A stretch of 64,000 bases of DNA from Adineta steineri (taxonomy: Eukaryota > Rotifera > Eurotatoria > Adinetida > Adinetidae). The first letter of the stretch is position 1; every line of letters begins with the position of its first letter. The notes beneath the pieces are model-generated. The model saw only the letters and a list, made by a program, of their open reading frames with translations. It was not told where the DNA came from and did no database searches. The stretch is from assembly GCA_905250115.1 (NCBI GenBank), contig CAJNOI010000237.1, positions 52,942 through 116,941 on the forward strand. Reading direction: 5' to 3'. This document shows positions 1 through 9,132 of the stretch, piece after piece. A program made the position numbers and the translations under genes.

Positions 1-21
1 AACTATAATTCAACAATTTAC

Positions 22-865
22 CACAGGAAAAACTTACAATATATGCTAATTGCATCGGTGGTATAAGATAATTATTAACAATTGATTGAAATTCCGCTGG
101 ATTGAGTGTTTTTGATAAATTTTGATCATTAAATGGTCGCGTACAATTAATATAAAGAACGAGATTTGCATTACGTGCAATAGTTTCAATAGTTTCAAGA
201 CGATCAAATGATCCAGCACGATGAAATTTACTTACTAATGGTATTTGTCCAACTGTTGGTGGTGTAGCACTTGACCATGTACCAGCAACTGTTGTTAATG
301 GTGATGTTAATTCAAGTGGTTGTTGTGGACTATTCCATCGATAAATTACTGTTACTGTTCGAATTAAAAATGTACGTTCAATATGTGTTGAAAGTAATTT
401 TAATTCTTCTTGTAATTCTTCTGTTGATACCAATATAAGATTGTAACCACGTTTCTTAAATAATAGTAAAAATAAATTTTTTATTTAAATATAAAAATAA
501 ATTTTATTTACAGCAAGATTTTGTGCAAAAGCACAGCCACTTGGTGTTGTGCAATCATTAATTAATGCCCAATGTTCATCATGATCCGGTAGAGATAAAT
601 CATTATTTTTTGAATTTGTTGTTAATGGAGTTTTTAATAAAACAGAATTAATTTTATACGGAATAAAATAAAGTTTAATTGTCCTATAGAAATAATACGG
701 TACAGGTATTAATTTTTTAAGTATATAACAACCAGCTAGAAGTGCTAAACCATCTCGAACTGGTTCATAAACTGAACTAATATCTCTGGCGATAGCTTGA
801 TAAAGAAATTCAAATGAATCAATCGATAATGGTTGTCGTGGATCAAGAACTAATAAAGGAGACAT
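22..865 (-). CDS. HSDL1: HSDL1-like inactive short-chain dehydrogenase, 5' part
   Basis: Exons (minus) 865-512 and 454-22; a donor at 21 shows that the gene continues beyond the window. The N-terminal region (SFEFLYQAIARDISSVYEP, then a hydrophobic stretch and RTIKLYFIPYK) follows vertebrate hydroxysteroid dehydrogenase-like protein 1, a mitochondrial SDR homologue considered catalytically inactive. The cofactor loop where an active SDR has TGxxxGIG reads NDCTTPSGCAFAQNLA, so the glycine-rich motif is mostly lost. It then resumes with KRGYNLILVS, the normal SDR beta-2 region, and INCTRPFND where SDRs have NNxG. The ATG directly abuts a TTATTATTATAG splice acceptor, 46 bp after the NAXE stop codon. 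Family assignment is firm; loss of activity is inferred from the motif. Confidence 0.8.
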
Positions 866-911
866 CTATAATAATAAAAAAAGAATCTTAAAAATTCATC
901 ACATTTTTTAT
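866..911 (-). promoter_or_regulatory. NAXE-HSDL1 intergenic junction with 3' splice site
   Basis: Only 46 bp separate the NAXE stop from the HSDL1 ATG. Read on the minus strand the spacer holds an AATAAA-type signal soon after the stop, a T-rich run, and TTATTATTATAG ending exactly at the ATG. No upstream exon could be cis-spliced to this acceptor without crossing NAXE. This is the arrangement expected for trans-splicing of a downstream cistron. Confidence 0.6.
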
Positions 912-2568
912 TTAAATTTGCACAATTTGTTCACTACCCGAATAGTCGGGAAGAGTAATTTTATATTTAGTTTGTAAAGCTTTAGGAACAAATCGTCCGC
1001 CTACAAAATGATATTTTCCTTGAAAATTTTGCATACATATTTTCGGTGCTGTTAATGATATAACACATTCAGGTTGTATGCAATCATTATTTATTGCGCC
1101 TTTTTCAACATCCCATCCGCTTGGTACATCAATAGAAATAATCGGTGTGGTTTTTTCTAATTGCTTCAATTCTTTAAGAATACCACCAAATGGTTCACGA
1201 ATTTCACCAGAAAATCCAAAACCAAATATAGCATCGATAATTAAATCAATTTTTGGTTCCGATGGCATTTTATCTGTAACTTTAATATCCATTTTTTCAC
1301 ATTGACGAACAAGATTTTTATATAATTCTTTATCGGTTCGTTTTGGATAAACAATTAATGGATCATAACCGAATAATTTCAAATGACGAGCACAAACAAG
1401 ACCGTCACCGCCGTTATTACCACCTCCAACAACAACAAGACATTTAGAATATTTATTTGTATCATTGTATGCTTTTGCTAAATGAAAAGAAAAAACAATA
1501 TATATATAATAATTATATTTTTTCAATCAATATGTATTGATAAAATCTATAACTGTCAAATCGATGAAATACAGCAAGGTTGCGCAATGATAAAGAACAT
1601 AATGTTATGTTTTACATGAGAAGCAGAGACCAAAATCAAATGAAGAATTTTTTGTTCATTTTTCTTCTTTAATATAAAACTTAGAGTAGACTATACAGAC
1701 AACTTTAGTATCTTCAGTCGATATGAAGCAATTGAACTACGTATAATTTTCATGTTCAAATATGAAAAAAAGCTGTGATTCAGTAGAATTTCATATCAAT
1801 ATAGCCAATGAAATCAGATTGATCTCAATAACATACATTTATAGGATTATGTTACTAATCAAACGTACTGGTTTAGAATGTAAATGAGATAAGAATGTAT
1901 TCGTATTATACTACTATTTATTTAGGAAAAATATTAGACTATATAGAGGATAGAGAACCACATATCTTTGAGTTATGCCCGTCGGATATAATGTATATGA
2001 ATAGACCTAATATCGAGTGAACGAATTACTACCTAACAATACATGTAATATTGAACAATGTTCAAATAATAATAATAAACGATGCACTAGACGTAAAACA
2101 ATTCTTTCTTCAAGCACTTTATTTCAAGATGTATTTGAAGTAGATCAATTGGCTGAAAAAAATAATTGCATTTTATGTACTACATCCTGAGACATATCAA
2201 TATGTTTCTGTAAGTCCTCTGTCAATCGATATAATTGTATTAACATCACTATACACTCTTCCTTCGAAGGTCATTCAGCAAAGAGAGAATTATAAATATC
2301 CAATACAAGGAAAAATTTTACTGAACTATATATATCAAATAACTATCATTTTATCTTAACGAGTTATTCAATCGTTATCTTTTTACTCACCAATCGCTGA
2401 TGCACAACTTAATCCTGCTAATTCCATAAGTTGATCGACACTGAATTTGTATTCATTAAAGAGTTCTTCATCAATGTCTTTTGATTGTTGTTGTGTTAAA
2501 TATGATACTTTTTGTGATGTCATTGTATAAATCTGTCGAAAAAAAAATAATCTACTAATTAATCGCAT
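912..2568 (-). CDS. NAXE: NAD(P)HX epimerase (YjeF_N)
   Basis: Exons (minus) 2568-2391 and 1477-912; the splice joins SAI to AKAY as in human NAXE. The enzyme epimerises R- and S-NAD(P)HX so that the dehydratase can repair the hydrated cofactor. Visible family blocks are [20 protein letters not shown], the nucleotide loop [20 protein letters not shown], the catalytic-site aspartate region [29 protein letters not shown] and GGRFVP. Two in-frame starts exist. ATG 2568 gives an arginine-rich hydrophobic leader ([15 protein letters not shown]) that looks like a mitochondrial presequence; ATG 2523 gives the cytosolic core starting MTSQK. The single intron is 913 bp, unusually long for this window. 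About 247 aa from the first ATG, near the family length. Confidence 0.93.
1478..2390 (-). other. long NAXE intron, no gene seen
   Basis: The 913-bp intron has a GTGAGT donor and a TTTAG acceptor. No ORF, terminal inverted repeat or RNA fold was recognised in it. It is about fifteen times the usual intron length here, so an old insertion is possible but not shown. Confidence 0.6.
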
Positions 2569-2784
2569 TTAATTCATCTATAAAAACAGAACACTAAATA
2601 ATAAATTTTTATTTTTGTATTCTTTCGTAAACTATCAACTGTTCACTGAAATAAATCGCACACAACTAAACATATCTTCTCAAAAAAAAAACAATATAAG
2701 TACATAAAAACATAGATCATACAAAATGAGAAATGAAAAAAAAAACGAATGGAAAAACTTCTTTTTTTTTATTATTATATACAA
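2569..2784 (-). promoter_or_regulatory. RETREG-NAXE intergenic junction
   Basis: 216 bp between the RETREG stop and the NAXE ATG. On the minus strand CTGTTTTTATAG (AG at 2579-2578) is followed by ATGAATTAA and then the NAXE ATG. A three-codon upstream ORF would therefore sit in the mature leader if the acceptor is used. Confidence 0.45.
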
Positions 2785-4856
2785 TTAAGATTTGTCATCA
2801 TAATCATTGAGAAAATCAAAACTTGTTAAATCTGGTTCACCCATTGAATTTCGTCCATTATTCACATCTGTATTACCAGATTGATAAACAATTGTATTTA
2901 CTAATTTTGATCGTTGTTTATTCATATAACCTTTGATTTTAATCTCATCGCCTTTTATTTTAATACGATGTTTACCATCAATTTTATTACCAATATTAGC
3001 ATATAATTCATTTATATGAGCATTTTCATCATCAGCTGTCGATGATGAATCACTAAGCATATCAAAACTTGTTTCACGGTGTTTTGGAAGATGTGAACTA
3101 GATAATGTTTTATTTTGATTATGTATTGAGATTAATTTCTTTTCATTTTCTTCATCATCATCATCATCGTCATCACGATCATTTACGATTGTTGAACGTC
3201 TTTTTGTCTCGATTTTTTCTTTCTGTTGTTCTTTAAGTTTTTGAACAACTTCATCATCATCATCTTCATTTGAACCTGGAGTTTTTATTTTAACTAATAG
3301 ATCGTTACGATTAATTAATGAACGTCGTTTAAATTCCCTAATTGAGACAAATATGAAAGTGATAAGAATTATTCGAAAATAGTGTGATTTATAAGTGAAC
3401 TTATTATAATGAATTGAGTTTAACGAAAGTAAAAGCTTACGAGGGAACATCCCAACTGCCAAATCGCTTTTTAAGTAAAACCTAATGGGTTCTAGGTTAA
3501 CGACCATGCTGATTTCGAATATGACCATGAGAAGTGCTCTTAGACCTTTATAGGGTGGTTTTCTAGAAAATCGGTCTCCAAAAACCACATACTTTTTACT
3601 AAATGTTGTTTTGTTTCGCTCAGATTATAGAGCATATCAAATTGTATATGAAACAACAACTCTTTCTGTTTCAAATAGAATATTCGAGAAAATACAGCCA
3701 AGTAAATCTATAAAACAGGTGCATACTATAACAACTTGATACTAAAATACAAAAGTTTCTATTGTTTTCCTTGGAGTTCATTTTTGCAAAACAGGAAAAA
3801 CTACCATTTCATAAGCAGTTCGATATGCTCTATAATCTGAGTGAATAAAAAAAAGATTTAGTAAACAGTATGTAGTTTTTGGAGACCGATTTTCTAGAAA
3901 ACCATCCTATAAAGGTCTAAGAGCATTTCTCATGGTCATATTCGGAATCCGCATGGTTGATAAACTCTATCCCAATGGTTTTTATTAAAAAAGCGATTGG
4001 ACATTTGAGGATGTTTCCTCGTTAGATTACGTCTTCGTAGTTAAATTATTCGACTAGTCTCAATCAAATCCTATCTTCAAATCTCTCCGCACCATTGAAA
4101 AAGCAAAAAAAAAGCAGAACCTTTTAAATATTCATGGAATTGAAGACATTAATCAGAAATGTACAAATACCTATCAAAGAAACTGATCGGCCACTGTTAT
4201 ATTTTATAATTCAAGAAAAATCGCTACTTCTAGTAATGATTAAATCTAATTCATCAAGTATTTTTTGAAAAATATTACAGGATTCAAATGATTCAATTAG
4301 TCATATCATATATGAATAATTTCTATCGAAAATATTTCTTCACTTACATCGATTGATCAAGTTGTTCAAGTACTGGAGCTACGCGTTTAAGTAATTTTGG
4401 TATTAATTTATGATAAACAATAGCTGGTAATGTAAATAATATTAACATAACTATATATGATACATAGAATCCATGTAGTTTTACACCAATATATGCAAGT
4501 ATAAGACAAACAATAATAATAATAAATGAATATTTTGTTCGATTTTCTGTTTTAATTATATTTAATTTTTCATGTGTTTGACATGTATGTCTATATGAAC
4601 GTAAAACAAGTTGTGTTAATTCAGATAGATTTTTTTCTTCATCAACTAATCGTTTCTTTTTTATACAATCAAGTATATGAAGTATAATTAAAACAATAGT
4701 AATAGCACAAAATGGTCGTAAACCAGCACGTGCTATAGCATAAAACATAGCATGACCAAGAATAAATGCAATTAAACTTGCATATCGATTATGCCATAAT
4801 AAAAATCTTTCAATACGATGAAATGCTGGTTCAAGTGATATAATTATATCTTCCAT
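2785..4856 (-). CDS. Reticulophagy regulator (FAM134/RETREG) homologue
   Basis: Exons (minus) 4856-4348 and 3337-2785, about 353 aa. FAM134 proteins bend ER membrane through a reticulon-homology domain and recruit LC3 for ER-phagy. Exon 1 carries RFLLWHNRYASLIAF, paired hydrophobic hairpins (about residues 20-60 and 108-150) and YHKLIPKLLKRVAPVLEQLD, a typical RETREG stretch. Exon 2 is acidic, low-complexity and disordered, as in the family, and ends with SFDFLNDYDDKS, an aromatic-x-x-leucine LC3-interacting motif flanked by acidic residues. The 1010-bp intron contains a 582-bp foldback element. The gene starts 91 bp after the RCOR stop, with a CTCTCATTTCAG acceptor 2 nt before the ATG. It could instead be called an ARL6IP1 relative, but the LIR tail favours RETREG. 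Confidence 0.82.
3440..4021. mobile_element. Foldback MITE with TTA target duplication (element 1)
   Basis: 582 bp. Left end CGAGGGAACATCCC and right end GGATGTTTCCTCG are inverted and flanked by TTA (3437-3439 and 4022-4024). The two arms match over roughly 200 nt each (for example TTTCTAGAAAATCGGTCTCC at about 3560 and its complement at about 3880), with a less alike centre near 3640-3830. No ORF is present, so it is non-autonomous. The 3-bp TWA duplication fits PIF/Harbinger-type transposition; it sits in the RETREG intron. See the related element at 23248. Confidence 0.8.
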
Positions 4857-4947
4857 ATCTGAAATGAGAGAAAAAAAAATTCTTCATATATATATTAACT
4901 ATAGATACAACAAAAAAAACAAGGAAAAATAACAAAAAAGAAAATCA
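4857..4947 (-). promoter_or_regulatory. RCOR-RETREG intergenic junction with 3' splice site
   Basis: 91-bp spacer. On the minus strand a long T/C run ends in CTCTCATTTCAG, and the RETREG ATG follows 2 nt later. It has the same design as the 866-911 junction. Confidence 0.55.
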
Positions 4948-6589
4948 TTAGTTAACAAAAACAATTTCATCTACTTTTTTTTGTACATTTGTTATTGGTT
5001 TAGATTTTATATCTATAACCATATCAAGTTGATATCGTTCTCGACATTCAACAAAAAATGTTTCAACATCATGAACATTTTTTGTTGAACCAATTATACG
5101 TGATACAGTATGAAAATCTTTTCCATATTTTGCAAATGCTTGTATAGCCAAAAGAATTTCTTCTATTGACCATGTTGATGTTGTTGTTTCAATTGTATTT
5201 ATATTATTACAAAGAAATGGAATATGCATATTATCCATACCATCCCGTGATTGATTTGTTAAAAGTTCAATTGTTTGATTATGTGATTGAATTATTGATA
5301 ATTCATTTCGTATATCTTCTTCTAATCTATCAATAGGATCCATAGATGATTCATTCGATGTTAAATCATTTATATCAACCGACATATTTTTCGGTGGTCG
5401 TTTAATTTTTTTAATTGCTGATTTCGTTCGATATAATTCCGGTCTCATTAAACCAGAATTTTGCCAATAAATAAAACATTCATCACAAAGTATACCTTTT
5501 GGAGTTGGATGCATCGTTTCACATAAGATTTCACAATTATAACATTCTTGTTCGTCACTATTACTTTGATCAATTTTTGTTTGTGATCGATGATGATCTA
5601 AATCTCTAAAAGAATACATATGTAGAGTCTATCGAAATACTTGAAAAGCAATCGAATGATTTCTTTGTCTTTTTCTTCTATTGATCAATGTATACATTAT
5701 GAAGTATGTCATTGAAATGAAAAAAAAAATGCTACAACTATACAGGTTTGATATTCTTTCAATAAATGAGTAAGAAATTTATTCTCATATGTAACAAAAA
5801 AAAACGAAGAAATAGAAATTGAGAAGATTTTATCCTGAATAGAAAACGAAAAAAAAGGAAATGTCTAGTTTACAACGTTTTGTATATACAAGGTAATAAA
5901 TTTCCTACATTCATTTACTGTCTCCTTCAGATATCAAGGGCATAGAAGACAAAAAATAGAAGTCAGAATAGACCTTGTAATATAATTTTTTGTTTGACTT
6001 ACTTTGTAGGTAAAGATATAGATGTTGTATTTTTTTCTTCATCATCATCATCATCACTTCCATTATCTTCATCATAGGGCATTAATTGACATTGTTTTTC
6101 ATGTTTATCCATAAGACTTTTATATAATCGTGTTTTTTTCCATGAATAATAATATCGAACAAGTTCAGCAATAGTTTTTTCTGGTAACATTTGTTTAATA
6201 CGTGAAAATGTTTTACCATAAAATTTATATGCTTGTTCAAATAAAAATTTTTCTTCAACTGTCCATTCATCGATTTCAGGTGTATATTGTTCCATTAATA
6301 ATTTACTTGTTGCTATTTTATATTTACATATTTGTAAAATTGCTAATGCTTGTTCTTCATTCATTCGATGTTTTCGTCGAGCATAATCAATATATTCAAT
6401 AAGATCATGTTCAGTTATTAAATCGCTTGGTTTCCAAAAAAGAATAGCATCATGATCTGTTGATAATGATATTGAATTAAGCAGAGGAATATTCGCTTGA
6501 TAAGATGCACCTTCATGTATTCGAACATCATTATCTGATGTTGTATTTATTTCATTTGCTTTTTTCGATGGTGTTAATGTTAATTTCAT
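4948..6589 (-). CDS. RCOR: CoREST/RCOR corepressor (ELM2-SANT-SANT)
   Basis: Exons (minus) 6589-6003 and 5605-4948, 414 aa. CoREST bridges LSD1 and HDAC1/2 to chromatin. An ELM2-like segment starts at VRIHEGASYQANIPLL (residues 22-37). SANT1 is at about residues 107-156 (EWTVEEKFLFEQAYKFYGK). A linker with KRPPKNMSVDINDL corresponds to the LSD1-binding linker of RCOR1. SANT2 begins WSIEEILLAIQAFAKYGKDF. Between the acidic stretch and the linker is a CX2C-X15-CX2C module (CYNCEILCE...CDEC) followed by YWQNSGLMRP, like the GATA-type finger of MTA proteins. The intron is 396 bp. The upstream neighbour UBE2V ends 218 bp away on the same strand. Confidence 0.9.
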
Positions 6590-6807
6590 CTTATTCTAGA
6601 ACAAAGGATATTTGAGTTTTAGTTTCTGGATATTTTTTTGTTTGTATAGGATAGAATCGTACACAATAGATTAAAGTTAGTATGCAGAAGCAAAGATAGG
6701 TATCACAAAAAGAAAGAGAGAAAAAAAAGAATATTTTTTTTTGCGCATGAACAAAAAGCTAAAGAAAACGTTCAAATAGATTTTTATGTTTTGTTTTATA
6801 TTAATAA
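6590..6807 (-). promoter_or_regulatory. UBE2V-RCOR intergenic junction
   Basis: 218-bp spacer. On the minus strand TTTGTTCTAG ends 6 nt before the RCOR ATG (AATAAG between). The weak pyrimidine tract makes this the least certain of the four junctions. Confidence 0.4.
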
Positions 6808-7478
6808 TCACTGAGATGGATAAAGTGCTCCTTCTGGTGGTTGGGATAATTTTGCATTCTCTTTTGATGACATGCTTCCTCGAATGTCATTTAATATTTG
6901 ATGTATAGTCATATCGCGATTCCAATTACGAAGTGATGGAACTGATTTTGGATCAACCTAAGATAAATATATGAAGAAAAAAAAAATTTTGAAAAATAAT
7001 TTTTTTTGCTTACGGAACCATTGGCTGCTACACCAGCTAAGTTTATACGTGTTTGAAAACGAATAGTAGGTACTTCTTCAGGATAACGATCACCGCAATG
7101 AACTTTTAATGTATAGATACGACCTTCAAAAGGCGTCTAAAATATAAACGAATTACTTATCTATAATAAGTTAAATGTATTTCATTAAATCTTACGCGTG
7201 TTGGTCCAATAATCATACAAACCCACCGGGACAGTGACATGTCATCATTAGATTCAAGACCCCATGATACCGAACTTAAAAAAACAATAAGAATAGTTTT
7301 TTTGACAAGTAATTTATTGTAAGAATTACCCTTCATGATGGCCTTTTTGAGCTGCTTCAAGTTCTTCCAATAATTTAAAATTTCGTGGAATAACTAATTA
7401 AAAGATAAATAAAATTTATATTTGCTTTATATATATATCTCGAATAAAACCTGTTCGTGATGGAAAACCGCTAGCCAT
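6808..7478 (-). CDS. UBE2V: Ubiquitin-conjugating E2 variant (Uev1/Mms2)
   Basis: Five exons (minus) 7478-7451, 7393-7330, 7274-7196, 7136-7014 and 6957-6808; 147 aa, the usual size. UEVs lack the catalytic cysteine and pair with Ubc13 to build K63-linked ubiquitin chains in DNA-damage tolerance and signalling. Recognisable blocks are FPSRTVIPRNFKLLEELE, VSWGLESNDDMSLSRW, MIIGPTRTPFEGRIY, and the C-terminal SSKENAKLSQPPEGALYPSQ. No cysteine lies at the E2 active-site position, as expected. A TTTTTTTTCCAG acceptor ends 20 nt before the ATG. It is the most upstream of the five co-oriented genes. Confidence 0.95.
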
Positions 7479-9132
7479 GGATTGGCAATATTCAAAATCT
7501 GGAAAAAAAACTAAATAAATTCGGAAAATTAGAAATAAATTCGTAAATAAACAATCAAATCATCAGTAGTAGATATGTATGTGTGTGCATTTCTTCTTCT
7601 TTCCTACTCCTAACATTCTGTCCAATAGGATTCAAATGATAACATGTAGAGGCGAAACATATCTAATATGGCCGACTACTCATATTAGTTGCGCGAATTT
7701 ATTAAACCAATATTTGTATTAAAAAAACACTATTTATTACTAAATTATAATAGCAAGATTTCATGTTTTCAAATTCGCATTTGATTGAAATAGTAATCTA
7801 GCAAAGATAATTTTGATATATGACGTGCAATGTAAAACATTGGAAAAAATTCTTATATGATAAATCTTGTAAATGAAATGAAACTTTTAAAAAATATGAA
7901 TAATTTATTTCCTTGAAAGATTAATCCTTTCAGGACCGTGGTAGAACATATGTACTACCTACCCTGGAGGGGGGTCCAGGTTTTTTTTTGAGTCGCGGTT
8001 AAAAAGATAGCTTAAGAATAATGCACTGATCGTGAAAGCAAAAACTAGTCCTGAAAGGGTTAAAGAAATCTTTCGTTCATTGAACTAATAGAATAATTAT
8101 TCTCAGCTATCATCATAATATACAGATGATTTATCAGCTTATAAACACATTATACGATGTTTGTATCGAAGATTACATAAGAATAGATTCAAACAGATCG
8201 ACTAATGTAACAAAAAAACACAATTGATCGGTTTTGAGTAATTGAATAGAAACGTTAGTGTATTGAAAGAAATTTGATAGTTGTTTTTAGATGTATAATA
8301 AAATTACTGAGTAAAAAAAACAAGCTTTATTTGTAAATCTTTAAGGAAAAATGATATAATCGATTATTCAAGCGAAATAATGATATTTTTAATAACAGCA
8401 ATACGGCTATCACGATTAGTAAAATAGAAACAAAACCTATATCGTGAGAATATACTGACATGTTTCCTGAAAGTAATCTTATTAAAATCGTAACTAATAT
8501 AAGACTCTGTCAACAGATACAATCTTCTAGCATTGATCGAGAATTTATCCTTCTAATTATATTATTTATTTAGATGTAAGTTTTATATATCATCTAGTAT
8601 TACATGAATAAATACTAAGAGTATTCATATATATACTGAAAAGGGTACTTATAAATTCTAGTGAGTTCTAAAAGTAACACTACTTTCTTTATGGTAAAAA
8701 GCTATGAAGTGTATTGTTACGTACTTATGAATTGGGTGTTAAATTACGGAAGATTGTCTTTGTTGATATTTGCTTTGGAAATATTCATAGTTATTATACA
8801 TTATACTTTTTTCTTTTCTTCTACATTTTTAATGTATCGAGTAATAATCGACAGAAATTTGTTTTATTCTCTCGTCTTGTCGCAAGTTGCTTGATGTCAT
8901 ACGTTATATCGACTCGATTCGTTATCGTTTTCTACCAATAATAAACCAACTTTTCTCGACTACTACTACGGTTATTATACATGAAAAGAAAAAATGATTT
9001 TTTTTCATTCTACTTACTCTTACCATTCTGCTACAAGCTAAAAATTATAATTTTAATTAAAAAAAAAACTTTAAGTGATTTTGATCGAACACAAAAACTA
9101 ATCTATTTATTTTTTTTTCTCTTAAAGATGAA
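7479..9132. other. Divergent intergenic region
   Basis: About 1.65 kb between the divergently transcribed UBE2V and PDP genes, so it should hold the promoters of both. It is AT-rich and contains the 135-bp TTAA-flanked element described separately. Short open frames near 8661-8941 are phenylalanine/isoleucine-rich and look like chance. Confidence 0.6.
7925..8059. mobile_element. piggyBac-type MITE, 135 bp, TTAA duplication
   Basis: Ends TCCTTTCAGGACC and (A)GTCCTGAAAGGG are inverted copies, 12 of 13 positions matching, flanked by TTAA at 7921-7924 and 8060-8063. TTAA duplication plus a Y-C-C/CCC start is characteristic of piggyBac. There is no coding capacity. A GC-rich core (CTGGAGGGGGGTCCAGG, near 7964) forms an internal hairpin. 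Confidence 0.85.

Noticed and set aside
3338-3588. N-terminal extension of the RETREG exon-2 frame
   Set aside because: It reads through the intron and the left arm of the MITE; a TCAATTAG acceptor at 3338 restores the family frame.
8661-8941. Two overlapping plus-strand frames of ~75 codons
   Set aside because: Phe/Ile/Tyr-rich chance frames in AT-rich DNA, no splice context or motif.
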